DNA of 64,000 nt from Rhodovulum strictum (GCF_009649175.1 NZ_WJPO01000014.1:1-64000); one strand, 5' to 3'; counted from the first letter of the stretch, positions 8,943 to 18,037 are shown. Program-made: numbers and translations. The notes: generated from the letters alone by a model not told the origin.

Positions 8943-9140
8943 CTTCGGGCAATCGCCCGCCGAGCCGCACAGGGCGGCAATCTGGTCGCTCAGCTCATGT
9001 GCTGGCCTCGGGGCGGGCGCAATGGGTCCGTTGTTTCGCGAGATTTCGGAGGTTCCGGCCAGATCCAGATGCATAAGGTCGACGGCTGGGAAACCCTGTC
9101 CCAGCCCCTCGAGCCGATGTCCCTTGACCTCGCCGCCTGA
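8943..9140 (+). pseudogene. Orphan C-terminal coding fragment, possibly a transposase remnant
   Basis: A frame without a start codon reads coherent protein (ending with HKVDGWETLSQPL and LDLAA before a TGA at 9138). It lies between two IS end signatures. The family is not recognised; transposase origin is inferred only from position. Confidence 0.3.
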
Positions 9141-9216
9141 GAAAACGAACCGTCACATGCCGTCAGGGAATCTCCACAGCATTCGCGACACGACCCAACG
9201 ACCAGCCGTCGCCCGA

Positions 9217-9285
9217 CTGTCCGGGGTCTACCGAAACGGCTGTCCGGGACTTAGTGAAATCGCTGTCCCGTTTTTCCGAAATCCG
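9217..9285 (+). repeat. Three 23-bp-spaced direct repeats, IS21-type element end
   Basis: CTGTCC(G/C)-led repeats start at 9217, 9240 and 9263, exactly 23 bp apart, each ending with a GAAA(C/T)(G/C) block. Arrays of 20-odd-bp direct repeats are the transposase-binding ends of IS21-family elements. The istA/istB genes are absent, so only one end survives next to the 3' end of secDF. Confidence 0.55.
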
Positions 9286-9306
9286 CAGTGAGGCTTCGCT
9301 CTCACC

Positions 9307-11826
9307 TCACGAGGGCCGGCTACGGCGAGGGCGCGCCTCCGGGCCTGTCTCCGACGAAGGCATCTGGCCCGCTTGCTGTGAAGCTGGGCCGCTCATCGCG
9401 GCCGGGCTGCGCGCGGCGAGCCACGCCAGAACCGGCCCCGAGACGAAAAGCGATGAGCCCGTCGCGATCACCACACCCGCGATCATCGGCCAGGCGAACC
9501 CGGCGACGGCCGGTCCACCCCAGATCGCCATCGGCAGCAGTGCCGCCAGCGTCGTTCCGGAGGTGAAGATGCAGCGCGCGAGAACCAGGTTGAGGCTGCG
9601 GTCGATCACATCCGCCAGCGGCGCGTCGCCGCCGCCGCGCAGGTGCTCGCGGATGCGGTCGTAGACCACGACCTTGTCGTTCACCGAGTAGCCGATCAGC
9701 GTCAGCAGGGCGACGATGGTGGTCAGGTTCACCTCCCACCCGGTCACGGCGATGACACCGAAGGTCTTGGTGACGTCAAGGAACAGCACCACGATGGCCC
9801 CGGCCGCGAAGTGCCACTCGAACCGGACCCAGATGTAGGCCAGCATGGCCAGCACCGCGAGCGACAAGGCGATCAGGCCCGTGGTGGCAAGCTCGCCGCT
9901 GATGGTGGGACCGACGAGGTCGATCTGGTCGAAGACCGCGCCCGAAACGGCCTGCGCGGCGGCGGCTTCCACCGCAGCAACCGTGGCCTGGCCTGCCTCG
10001 CCCTGCACGCGGATCAGCGCCTCGGTCGGGTCGCCGAAAGCCTGCAGGCTGGCATCCCCCGGCACGCCCGCCGCGAGGGCCGCGCGCAGGTCTGCCAGCG
10101 GCACCGGCGCGTCGGACCGCAGTACCATCTGAACACCGCCGGTGAAGTCGATGCCGAGATTCGGCCCCGGCCATACCAGCGCGCCCACGGCCCCCACCGA
10201 CAGCGCGGCCGAGACTGCCAGCGCCAGCCGCCCCCGACGCATGAAGGAGAACGCGCCGGGCGCGGGCACCCCGCCGATCAGTGGGGCGATGGCCAGCCGC
10301 GCGGGTTTGCGGCGGCGCACCAGCGCCTCCATCATCATCCGCATAAGCACCACGGCGGTGAACATCGAGATCAGGATGCCGAGGCTCATGGTAACGGCGA
10401 AGCCCCGGATCGCACCGGCACCGAACATGAACAGCAGCACCATCGCCAGAAGCGTGGTGATGTTGGCGTCGAGGATCGTGGACCAGGCGCGCGCGTAGCC
10501 TTGCGTCAGCGCCTTGATGGCGATGGCACCCTTCGCCGTTTCCTCGCGGATCCGGCTGAAGATCAGGATGTTGCTGTCCACCGCGATCCCGAGGCACAGG
10601 ATGATGCCCGCGATCCCTGGCAGCGTCAGCGTAGCGCCCAGCAGCCCGAGCGCGGTCAGCGTCAGCATGACGTTCAATCCGAGGACCGCGCTGGCCAGGA
10701 GCCCCCAGCCCCCGTAGAGCCCCACCATCATCGCCACGACCAGCGTCAGGCCCACGGCCCCGGTGACCAGCCCCGCCCTGATGGAATCCGCGCCAAGCGC
10801 CGCACCGACGCTGCGTTCCTCGATCACCTCGAGCGAGGCGGGCAGCGCGCCCGATGTCAGCAGCACCGCCAGCGTTTGCGCCTCCTCGAGCGTGAACTCA
10901 CCCGTGATCTGGCCTTGCCCGCCGGGAATGGCGGTCTGGATCACCGGCGCGGTCAGCACCGAACCATCGAGGACGACGGCAAAGCGCTGACCGATATTGG
11001 CCGCGGTGATCTCGGCAAACGCAATTCCGCCCTGCCGGTCGAAGGCGAAGGTGACCATCGGACGCCCGGTTTCGGGGTCGAAGGCCGAGGCCGCCCGGTC
11101 AAGCCGGTCGCCCGACAGCGCCACGCGATCCTCGACCGGGATTGCACCGGAACCGTCCCGCATTTCCAGCATCGACACGCCGGGTCCGGGGCCAGGGGCG
11201 ACCATCTGAAAGCTCATCTTCGCGGTGGAGCCCAGCAGTTCGCGCAGTTGCGCAGGGTTCTCCACGCCCGGCATCTGCACGAGGATACGGTCGTCGCCCA
11301 CCCGGCTGATGACGGGTTCCGATACGCCCACCTGGTCGACCCGGTGGCGGATCACCTCGAGGCTGCTGTCGGCAGCAATGGCGGCGGCGCGGTCCAGCCC
11401 GGCTTCGGTCAACTCGAGTTGCAAGGTTCCATCGGACAGGTCCACGGTGAAGTCGGCTGGGCTGCCGTGCTGCGCAGTCACAGCGGCGACGCTCTGCAGG
11501 GCCGAAAACAGTGCCTCGTCAGCGGGGACCGACAGGGCCAGCCCTTCGGTGCGGATCGCTCCCGGGTTCAGGTTCCGGACACGCATCTCTGCGCTGAGGG
11601 TTTCACGCAGTTCTTGCAGTCGCGCCTCGGCGAGATCTTCGCGGTCCACGGCAAGCAGCAAATGCGCACCCCCCTGAAGGTCAAGACCCAGCGGGACGGT
11701 CTGGCGTGTTGCCCAGTCCGGCAGCGTGCTACGGACGGTTGAGGGGAGAAAGTTCGGGAGAGCCGTCGCCACCGCCAGAAGCAGCAGGACGGCATAGGTC
11801 GTCACGACCCATGCTGGTCGGCGCAT
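9307..11826 (-). CDS. secDF: Fused SecD-SecF protein translocase subunit
   Basis: An 839-residue single-chain SecDF. The SecD half (residues about 1-510) has TM1, the VPLGLDLQGGAHLLL motif, the P1 periplasmic head domain and five C-terminal TM helices with LGIAVDSNILIFSRIREE. The SecF half (about 535-810) has a GIDFTGGVQ motif and the VNDKVVVYDRIRE segment. SecDF uses proton flow to pull secreted proteins through SecYEG. Most alphaproteobacteria carry separate yajC-secD-secF genes, so a fused copy next to a cation antiporter and no yajC is probably an accessory second copy (inference). The last residues abut IS21-type repeats but the protein looks full length. Confidence 0.92.
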   Translation of the reverse strand: MRRPAWVVTTYAVLLLLAVATALPNFLPSTVRSTLPDWATRQTVPLGLDLQGGAHLLLAVDREDLAEARLQELRETLSAEMRVRNLNPGAIRTEGLALSVPADEALFSALQSVAAVTAQHGSPADFTVDLSDGTLQLELTEAGLDRAAAIAADSSLEVIRHRVDQVGVSEPVISRVGDDRILVQMPGVENPAQLRELLGSTAKMSFQMVAPGPGPGVSMLEMRDGSGAIPVEDRVALSGDRLDRAASAFDPETGRPMVTFAFDRQGGIAFAEITAANIGQRFAVVLDGSVLTAPVIQTAIPGGQGQITGEFTLEEAQTLAVLLTSGALPASLEVIEERSVGAALGADSIRAGLVTGAVGLTLVVAMMVGLYGGWGLLASAVLGLNVMLTLTALGLLGATLTLPGIAGIILCLGIAVDSNILIFSRIREETAKGAIAIKALTQGYARAWSTILDANITTLLAMVLLFMFGAGAIRGFAVTMSLGILISMFTAVVLMRMMMEALVRRRKPARLAIAPLIGGVPAPGAFSFMRRGRLALAVSAALSVGAVGALVWPGPNLGIDFTGGVQMVLRSDAPVPLADLRAALAAGVPGDASLQAFGDPTEALIRVQGEAGQATVAAVEAAAAQAVSGAVFDQIDLVGPTISGELATTGLIALSLAVLAMLAYIWVRFEWHFAAGAIVVLFLDVTKTFGVIAVTGWEVNLTTIVALLTLIGYSVNDKVVVYDRIREHLRGGGDAPLADVIDRSLNLVLARCIFTSGTTLAALLPMAIWGGPAVAGFAWPMIAGVVIATGSSLFVSGPVLAWLAARSPAAMSGPASQQAGQMPSSETGPEARPRRSRPS

Positions 11827-11873
11827 GTTGAGTATCCATTTCTACCTGTGAGGTTCAGCCTGACGGGAACGGG

Positions 11874-12230
11874 TCAGGCTGCAGGCGGCCCCCGGACGGG
11901 GGGCAGGATACGGATCGCGGCGGGCACGAAGGAGGTGCGGGGCGCAGGAGCCAACGCTGCAGCCGAGGGTGGCACCGCGGGCGTGGCCACGCCGGGCAGC
12001 ATCGCGTCGGGCGATGTGTCGGGGGCCGGTTGCGCGCGCAGCAGGTGCCGCTGCACCGAGATGATGCCCGGGGCCTGCGCGACCTCGCTCTGGGCCGCGG
12101 GGCCGGCAAGGGGCGCCGCCCGCTCCACCTGGGCCTGCGGCGCACCGAAAAGCACGAATGCCAGAACGAAGAGAAGCCGCGACAGGATCGCGCCAGGTCT
12201 TGCCCGATCGTCCGGCGGCGCCTGCGTCAT
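11874..12230 (-). CDS. Small Ala/Pro-rich protein with N-terminal membrane anchor or signal
   Basis: A 118-residue frame whose ATG overlaps the stop of the upstream antiporter gene (ATGA) and which ends 47 bp before secDF. An N-terminal hydrophobic stretch (ILSRLLFVLAFVLFG, residues about 15-29) looks like a signal or anchor; the rest is low-complexity and rich in Ala and Pro. No family is recognised. The coupling in the middle of an antiporter-secDF operon supports it being real, perhaps an auxiliary periplasmic part, but function is unknown. Confidence 0.6.
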   Translation of the reverse strand: MTQAPPDDRARPGAILSRLLFVLAFVLFGAPQAQVERAAPLAGPAAQSEVAQAPGIISVQRHLLRAQPAPDTSPDAMLPGVATPAVPPSAAALAPAPRTSFVPAAIRILPPVRGPPAA

Positions 12231-13147
12231 CCCTGGGCGGCCCAGACATACGCGACATAGCCCGCCAGCATCGCCACGCCGATCCCGCGCCCGATCACCG
12301 GACGGGTCAGCAGGAGCGCGGTCAGGACCAGCGAGACGGCGATCATGATGGGCAGGTCGAAGGTCAGGAACCGCGGTGCGACCGGGATCGGGGTGATCAT
12401 CGCGGTCACGCCGAGGATGGCCAGCACGTTGAAGATGTTCGAGCCAACGATGTTGCCAATGGCGATTTCGGACTGGCGGCGGAACGCAGCTATGAGCGAA
12501 GTCGCAAGCTCCGGAAGAGATGTGCCGACGGCAACGATGGTCAGGCCGATGAAGGCCTCGGAAATACCGTAAGCGCGCGCGACGCTGACCGCGCCATCAA
12601 CCAGGAGCCGCGCGCCGACCATGAGAGCGACAAGGCCGCCGATCACCCACAGGGTCGACATGAGCGCCGACGTCGGAGTGGGCACGCTTGCATCCTCGGC
12701 CGACATGTCGCCAGGCTGTCGGTAAGCCCAGACAAGGTAGGCCACGAGACCGGCGAACAGCACCAAGCCGGCGGGCCGCCCCATCTGCGCCATGGCAAAG
12801 ATGGGCACAAGGACCAGCGCGGCCGCCATCATCACGGCCGTATCACGCCGAAGCGTCGCCCCCATCACCTTGATCGGCCAGACCAGCGCCGACAGGCCGA
12901 TGATCAGCAGGATGTTGGCGATGTTCGAGCCCACGATATTGCCGAGCGCGATGTCGGGCACGCCGCGCCAGGCGGCATCGACCGAGACGAGAAGCTCGGG
13001 CGTCGAGGTGCCGAAGCCGACCACGCTGAGGCCGATCAGCAGAGGCGGGATAGCCATGCGGCGGGCGATGCCGACGCTGCCGCGCACCAGCGCCTCGCCG
13101 CCGAGGAACAGCCCCACCAACCCGGCGATCAGATAGAGATAGTCCAC
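12227..13147 (-). CDS. CaCA-family Ca2+/Na+ (K+) : H+ antiporter, YrbG-like
   Basis: A 306-residue inner-membrane exchanger with two homologous halves of about five helices each. The alpha-repeats are clear: VVGFGTSTPELLVSV (about residue 41) and VAVGTSLPELATSL (about residue 203), each followed by GNIVGSN, the motif carrying cation-binding residues. It is the first gene of a three-gene minus-strand operon with a small secreted protein and SecDF. The transported ion is not decided by sequence; Ca2+ or Na+ exchange is the family norm. Confidence 0.9.
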   Translation of the reverse strand: MDYLYLIAGLVGLFLGGEALVRGSVGIARRMAIPPLLIGLSVVGFGTSTPELLVSVDAAWRGVPDIALGNIVGSNIANILLIIGLSALVWPIKVMGATLRRDTAVMMAAALVLVPIFAMAQMGRPAGLVLFAGLVAYLVWAYRQPGDMSAEDASVPTPTSALMSTLWVIGGLVALMVGARLLVDGAVSVARAYGISEAFIGLTIVAVGTSLPELATSLIAAFRRQSEIAIGNIVGSNIFNVLAILGVTAMITPIPVAPRFLTFDLPIMIAVSLVLTALLLTRPVIGRGIGVAMLAGYVAYVWAAQG

Positions 13148-13328
13148 GGCAACCGCCCCTCTCAGGCAGTTGATCCGCCTTCCGCGCTGAATTGCGTATC
13201 AAAGCGGTCGGCTACAAGATGCCGTTGAAATTAAAGCTGCTTGCTACGTCCTGGGCAAAGAGAATCCTCGCCAGGGCCGATGCAGTCGCGCTGCCCCGAC
13301 CCGAGCTCTGCATTCTCGGCACCCAAAC

Positions 13329-13391
13329 GGCATTGATGATGTGAGCGCACCCCGACGGCGTCGACGTGCCAAGGTGGGTCAGCGAGGATCC
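13329..13391 (+). repeat. Diverged partial copy of the 93-bp inverted-repeat element
   Basis: It starts GGCATTGATGATGTGAGCGC and aligns for about 62 bp, with about six mismatches, to the reverse complement of 224-316. The second terminal arm is missing. Homology stops where the yqgA remnant begins, as if the element was cut or inserted there. Confidence 0.6.
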
Positions 13392-13399
13392 TGCTGCTG

Positions 13400-13546
13400 G
13401 GCATGTGGATCATGCCGATGCTGACCCCGCGATGGCGGCCGATTTATCGTCGCTGGCGGCATCATCATGCTGGCCACCGGGCTGCGCATCTGCGCCATCG
13501 TCCCCTTTCCGTCGCCGACATGCCGCTGTCGGTGCTGAAGCGCTGA
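13400..13546 (+). pseudogene. Remnant of yqgA/DUF554 membrane protein C-terminus
   Basis: Reading across two frames gives LTPAMAADL, then FIVAGGIIMLATGLRICAIV, then PFPVADM. These follow the order of the conserved C-terminal helix of YqgA/DUF554 proteins (AVGGLLLLATGLRICGI-type). At least two frameshifts separate the pieces and the N-terminal two thirds is absent, so it is a dead fragment. Confidence 0.6.
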
Positions 13547-13597
13547 CGGCAAGTTTCCCAAGGGGCGGCCGAACCGATATCGGCACAGGGGAACCCG

Positions 13598-14560
13598 TTA
13601 CGTCCGCGATCGTGTCCCGGCCGCGGGGGCCAGCACGCGGCACAGCGACCCGATCCTTGTATGCTGGGCGAGCACCAGATCGGTCACGAAGGCGATGAAG
13701 GCCTGTACATCGTCGGCGCCCAGCCCGTCGCGGCGGGTGGCAAGCGACAGCCGGGCCGTCACGGGACTATCGGCGATTTCGCGCACCGTGATCTCGCCGC
13801 GTTCATGTTCGTCGACAACCGCGCCGAAGGGCGTGACCGCCGTGCCAAGACCACGGCAGAGAAATGCGCGCCAGACATTGATCGAGGCAACCTCGCGCTT
13901 GTTCTCCAGCACCAGACCGGCCCGGTCCACCTCGGCGCGCAGGGCCCGCAGGCCGACGCTTTTCTCGCCATAGAAGATCAGGTCCGACGCCAGCACCTCT
14001 GACAGCCCGACCGGCCCCTCTCCGCCCGCGATCGCAGGCGAGGCGGCGAAGACGAAATCCTCTTCCAGAAGGTCGATCACCGCAATCTCGTCACAGGGCA
14101 CCAGGCCATAGCCGAGGATGAAGTCGATGTCCTTTTCCGCGAGCCGTTTCACGAGATCGGTTGACCAGGCTTCGGTGATGAGCAGCATGGTCCCGTCCAG
14201 CGCGGTCGCGGCGCCCAGAACGGCCTCGACCCCCAGAAGTCGCGCGACCGCTGGCGGCACCCCCAGCCGGACCGGCCGTTTCGTCCGCCGGGCACGCGCA
14301 GCCATCAGCGCGCGGGTGTCGGCCACGAGATCAAGGATTTGCCGGGCCCGGACCAGGAATTCCTGTCCCGCCTCGGTCGGCCGGACGCCGCGGGAATGGC
14401 GTTCCAGCAGGGGCACGCCCAGGGTTTCTTCCAGCGCTTTCATCTGAAGGCTCAGCGCGGTGGGCGCCACGTTCAGGTGGCTCGCCGCAACGCTCATGCT
14501 TCCGGCGTCGGCGATCGACACGAAATAGGTGAACTGGCGAAGCGTGACGCGCATCGGCAT
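13598..14560 (-). CDS. LysR-family transcriptional regulator
   Basis: A 320-residue LysR regulator. The N-terminal winged helix-turn-helix (LRQFTYFVSIADAGSMSVAA, LNVAPTALSLQMKALEE) is followed by the linker LLERHSRGVRPTEAGQEFL and a type-2 periplasmic-binding-like effector domain with the LGVPPAVARLLG and LGYGLVPCDE strands. It is transcribed away from the flavoprotein/cytochrome operon at 14884, the usual arrangement for a LysR controlling its neighbour. ATG at 14560 has a GAGG site; a second ATG two codons on is possible. The inducer is unknown. The last about 20 residues (AAGTRSRT) read into low-complexity sequence. Confidence 0.88.
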   Translation of the reverse strand: MPMRVTLRQFTYFVSIADAGSMSVAASHLNVAPTALSLQMKALEETLGVPLLERHSRGVRPTEAGQEFLVRARQILDLVADTRALMAARARRTKRPVRLGVPPAVARLLGVEAVLGAATALDGTMLLITEAWSTDLVKRLAEKDIDFILGYGLVPCDEIAVIDLLEEDFVFAASPAIAGGEGPVGLSEVLASDLIFYGEKSVGLRALRAEVDRAGLVLENKREVASINVWRAFLCRGLGTAVTPFGAVVDEHERGEITVREIADSPVTARLSLATRRDGLGADDVQAFIAFVTDLVLAQHTRIGSLCRVLAPAAGTRSRT

Positions 14561-14590
14561 GGGCGGCCTCGGTCGTCGCGAGAAGCTCTC

Positions 14591-14611
14591 GCCTTAAGTT
14601 TTTCATAAGGC
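14591..14611. promoter_or_regulatory. Candidate LysR operator
   Basis: GCCTTA and TAAGGC are perfect inverted repeats separated by 9 nt, containing the T-N11-A core expected of LysR sites. It lies 30 bp upstream of the LysR start and about 270 bp before the divergent flavoprotein gene, suiting autoregulation plus activation. Confidence 0.5.
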
Positions 14612-14883
14612 AAGCCTCAGGATAATGCAATGGACAGCAAGGCGAGTACCGTCCTAGCGTTTCCCGGGAGCAGGGTGCCCGGGACCCGTCCTTCCGACCG
14701 TAACGACATGAAAGAAAGGGAAAACTCTCTCCCTTGGCGTGAGGGCGCCTTGGGGTGGCGCGGGATATGTGCCGGCTGAAACCGGCCCCTGCACAGATGC
14801 GAAGCGAAAGGATCACGCCCGGCGGACCACGCAAGTTCCGCGCGTCCGGACGGGCTGGCAAGCCAGACGAGGGAGGAACGATC

Positions 14884-16965
14884 ATGGCGCGACAAGGCGA
14901 TGGCGACGATATCGTGAAGACGGTCCAGAGTGTGGAGCCGAACGGGCTGAACCGGCGCGATTTCTTCAAGGCGGGCGCGGCGGCGGGGGTCACCGCGACC
15001 GCCTTCTCGACCGGCAGCGGGGCCGAGGCGGCGGCGGCCGCGGGCGAAACGGTTTGGGACTACGAGGCCGACGTGGTGATCGCAGGCGGCGGATGCGCCG
15101 GGCTGACCGCCGCGATCCGGGCGCGCGACCACGGCGTTTCGGTTCTGGTCGTTGACCAGAATTTCGACCTTGGCGGCCGGATGCTGCATTCGGGATCCTA
15201 CCTGTCGCTCGGTGGCGGCGACGTGATCCAGAAGCGCGATGCCGCAGGCGAGGCAGATGCCGAGGGCTTCATCACCGTACCCCCGGTCGAAGACCCCGAG
15301 GAGCTAGACGATACAATCGACCTTCTGTTCACGGATGTTACCGACTGGTCGGTGGTCGACCCCAAGGCGCAGGCACCCTATCGCTACAACGAACGCGAAA
15401 TGATGCGCGCCTGGGCCGAGAACTGCCCGCCGACGCGCGAATTCCTGATGCAGAACTACGTGCGGTTCACACGGATCAGCGGCACCCATGGCGGCGGCGG
15501 GCTCAGCCGGGCAAGGGCGCCCTACTGCTTCCTGATGCTGGGCGATGTCACCGATATCCGCGCCGGCACGATCACCGCCGAGGATGCCGGCCGCGCCCAT
15601 CCCGAGCGCACCAGCCCCATGGCCCCGGTGCAGATGGAGGACGCCTCGACCTTCGTCGGCCCCGGTGCAGTGCGCAACGGCGTGGCGCTGGCGCGTCCGC
15701 TGGAATTCTCGGCCCGCGAGAAGGGGGTTCAGTTCATGCTGAACCGCCGCTTCGTGGACCTGATCCGCGAACACCCGTTCTCGGGCCGCGTGCTGGGCAT
15801 CCGGGCGAGCTATTCGCCACGCGTTCACCCCGTGACCGGCCAGCGTCTGGAAAGCTTCTGGCAGAACGGCAATATCGACGAGCGCCGCGAAAGCATCACG
15901 ATCCGCGCGCGCAAGGCGGTGATCCTGGCCTCGGGCGGGCATGCGGGCAATCCCGAGGTGCGCTCGATGTTCTACCCTGCGATGCGCGAACCGGCCTTCC
16001 CGACCTCGGGCGCGGCGCTTCAGGGCGAGGGCGGCCAGGACGCCAGCGCGCTCAAGGCCGCGCTCAGGATCGGGGCGAATCTTGCGGGGATGCAGCAGAA
16101 CCTGAGCTATCCCACGACCTTCCATATCTCGCCCCGGCTGGGCACCCGCGACGCCTATACCGACATGATGCCCGGCCACCCGGCCTTTGTCTTCCGGGGA
16201 GCCGCGGGGCTTGCCGTCGGCAATGCCGGGTTCGAGGAGTTCATCGCGGTCAACCAGGTGGGCAAGCGCTTCTTCAACGAGGTGCGCCTGCCCAAGCGCC
16301 CCGGGGCCAACCGCTATCCGGGTGATGGCGGGGCGCCGGGGCGGGGGCTCGATCACAAGCCGCTCGACTGGCGCAACTGCCGCCATGAATGGGTGCGCGA
16401 GATGTACAGCTACGATCACGGGCTGGATGCTGCATTGGCCATGAACGAGGGATCGAAGCCGCCGCATTACCATTCGGGTCCGCTCTGGGCGATCATGGAC
16501 GAGGACGCGATCGAGCGCACCGGCTGGGAGCTTCGGTTCCCCTATGTCAGCGAGACCAACGGCTATTTCTTCAAGGCCGACACGATCGAGGACCTGGCCC
16601 GCCGGATATTCGCGGGCCACCCCTACCAGCGGGTGCCGCTCAGCCATCTGGCCCAGACCGTCGAGACCTGGAACGGCTATGTCGCCGCCGGTGCCGATCC
16701 CGATTTCGAACGCGAGGCGGATGCGCCGATGTATGCCATCGCCCGGCCGCCCTTCTATGCGCTGTCGATCATGGTGGTCTGGCATGACAGCTATGGCGGG
16801 CTGCGCGTCAACGGCCGCAACCAGGTCATCGACATGGAGGGTCAGCCGATCCCCGGGCTCTATGCGGGCGGCGAGGCGGTCGGCGGGTTCAACAAGCATG
16901 GGCTGGGCAAGGGCCATGTCCATGGCTTCATCGCCGGAACCCACGCCGCGCAGGAGCTTGGCTGA
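14884..16965 (+). CDS. Tat-exported FAD-dependent dehydrogenase (FAD_binding_2, fumarate-reductase-like flavoprotein)
   Basis: A 693-residue flavoprotein. Residues about 22-50 are a twin-arginine signal (NRRDFFKAGAAAG with an Ala-rich cleavage region), so the folded enzyme is periplasmic. The FAD dinucleotide fold is VVIAGGGCAGLTAA near residue 66, with the EXXXRGGG-like LGGRMLHSGSYLSLGGG and the C-terminal GLYAGGEAVGGFNKHGLGKG closing the flavin site. This is the succinate dehydrogenase/fumarate reductase/ketosteroid dehydrogenase superfamily; the substrate is unknown. ATG at 14884 with GGGAGG. It leads a four-gene operon with a diheme cytochrome c, the probable electron acceptor, opposite a LysR regulator. 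Confidence 0.85.
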   Translation: MARQGDGDDIVKTVQSVEPNGLNRRDFFKAGAAAGVTATAFSTGSGAEAAAAAGETVWDYEADVVIAGGGCAGLTAAIRARDHGVSVLVVDQNFDLGGRMLHSGSYLSLGGGDVIQKRDAAGEADAEGFITVPPVEDPEELDDTIDLLFTDVTDWSVVDPKAQAPYRYNEREMMRAWAENCPPTREFLMQNYVRFTRISGTHGGGGLSRARAPYCFLMLGDVTDIRAGTITAEDAGRAHPERTSPMAPVQMEDASTFVGPGAVRNGVALARPLEFSAREKGVQFMLNRRFVDLIREHPFSGRVLGIRASYSPRVHPVTGQRLESFWQNGNIDERRESITIRARKAVILASGGHAGNPEVRSMFYPAMREPAFPTSGAALQGEGGQDASALKAALRIGANLAGMQQNLSYPTTFHISPRLGTRDAYTDMMPGHPAFVFRGAAGLAVGNAGFEEFIAVNQVGKRFFNEVRLPKRPGANRYPGDGGAPGRGLDHKPLDWRNCRHEWVREMYSYDHGLDAALAMNEGSKPPHYHSGPLWAIMDEDAIERTGWELRFPYVSETNGYFFKADTIEDLARRIFAGHPYQRVPLSHLAQTVETWNGYVAAGADPDFEREADAPMYAIARPPFYALSIMVVWHDSYGGLRVNGRNQVIDMEGQPIPGLYAGGEAVGGFNKHGLGKGHVHGFIAGTHAAQELG

Positions 16966-17043
16966 ACACCCGGTGCGCCGGGGCTGGCGGTGCCCCCGCA
17001 GGCCCCGGCTATCATCCGCGACAGACCCAAAGAGAGACGACAG

Positions 17044-18000
17044 ATGACACAGCACACCGCGCTTTCCGGGCAGGCCCAGGGCTTGTCCGTCGAACTGACC
17101 CCCGAGACGGCCGATCCGAACGGCGAGCTGCGCCTTGTCGCCCTGGTGCCCGATTGCGGGCGTGACATACGCGGCCGGCGCGTGGCGTTCCGCGATGCCG
17201 ACGGCGCCGAGATCGGTCGCGCCGTCATCTCGGTCAGCGAGCTTGGCAGCTGGCGGACCGATCCTCTGGCGATCGTCGCCCCCGCGCTGTCAGGCACCCA
17301 CAGGATGAAGGCGGTATTGCTGGCGGCCGCGCCCGGTGCCGATGGCGACCCCGCCGAGGCGGCGGTTCTGGACTTCGAACTGCCGGTCGCGGCCCACCGG
17401 GTCGGCGCCGTCATCTGGGACGTGCCCGGCGCGGTCGAACAGGGCGGCGAAATCCGCGCCCGGATCGGGTTGCACTGCGCGGCGGGATGCTGCGCGGCGG
17501 GATGGCACTTTCGTGTCGACGACGCGGAGGGGTGCCTTGTCGCACAGGGCCGGACCGGCCCGACGCCCTGGCCCGGAACCGACGGGCTGTTCCATGCCGA
17601 CCTGACCTTGCCCGTCCCCGATGCCGAGGGTGCGGCCCATTGGACCGTGGTCGCGACGGCCGCCGCCGGCGCGGCCCAGCCCCATGCCGAGGGGCGCGCC
17701 ACGATCCGCACCCGGATCACCGCGCCAGCCGGCTGCAAGGTCCGCGTGATCGCGACCGATGCGCGGACCGGTGCCCCGCTTGCCCGCGCCAGGGTGGTCG
17801 CCCACCCGTACCGCACCCTTGCCGGTGCCGATGGACAGGCCGAACTGGCGCTGCCGCCGGGTGATTACACGCTGTTCGTCTCGGGCGGACGGCATTTCCC
17901 GTTCAAGACGCCCCTCAGCCTGCGGGCCGGGGCAGAGATCACCGTAGAGGCGGCCTTGCAGGAGGATCGCGAACTGACCCAGGCGGATATCTGGGCCTGA
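17044..18000 (+). CDS. Protein with carboxypeptidase-regulatory-like C-terminal domain, function unknown
   Basis: A 318-residue protein of mostly beta-strand character. The C-terminal about 85 residues (TAPAGCKVRVIATDARTGAP, VVAHPYRTLAGADGQAELAL, PPGDYTLFVSGG) look like a carboxypeptidase-regulatory or Big-type beta sandwich. The middle contains paired cysteines (CAAGCCAAG) that could bind metal or form disulfides. No signal peptide is evident at the ATG at 17044 (GAGAG site). It sits between the Tat flavoprotein and the diheme cytochrome; a chaperone or subunit role for that complex is possible, since Tat partners can be co-exported without their own signal (inference). Confidence 0.65.
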   Translation: MTQHTALSGQAQGLSVELTPETADPNGELRLVALVPDCGRDIRGRRVAFRDADGAEIGRAVISVSELGSWRTDPLAIVAPALSGTHRMKAVLLAAAPGADGDPAEAAVLDFELPVAAHRVGAVIWDVPGAVEQGGEIRARIGLHCAAGCCAAGWHFRVDDAEGCLVAQGRTGPTPWPGTDGLFHADLTLPVPDAEGAAHWTVVATAAAGAAQPHAEGRATIRTRITAPAGCKVRVIATDARTGAPLARARVVAHPYRTLAGADGQAELALPPGDYTLFVSGGRHFPFKTPLSLRAGAEITVEAALQEDRELTQADIWA

Positions 18001-18037
18001 AGCAGAGCAACTCGCGTGACGACAAGGGGGGGGCGGC

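Larger units (their letters stand above)
8758..9306. other. Gene-free stretch made of mobile-element relics
   Basis: No intact gene is visible between phnE and the SecDF stop. The region contains an IS5/IS903-like end fragment, an orphan C-terminal reading frame and three IS21-type direct repeats, all listed separately. A longer plus-strand frame across the block has no recognisable domain and odd composition, so it is not called. Confidence 0.55.
13148..13597. other. Relic-rich intergenic region upstream of the antiporter
   Basis: It contains the promoter side of the antiporter operon, a diverged copy of the 93-bp repeat (13329-13391) and a decayed yqgA fragment (13400-13546). No intact gene is visible. 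Confidence 0.5.

Noticed and set aside
8761-9291. 176-codon plus-strand frame after phnE
   Set aside because: Runs across several IS relic signatures, has no domain and unlikely composition.
9643-11742. A 699-codon open frame opposite secDF
   Set aside because: High G+C opens mirror frames opposite real genes. The translation is low-complexity (many H, R, Q, D, G), has no domain and no ribosome site.
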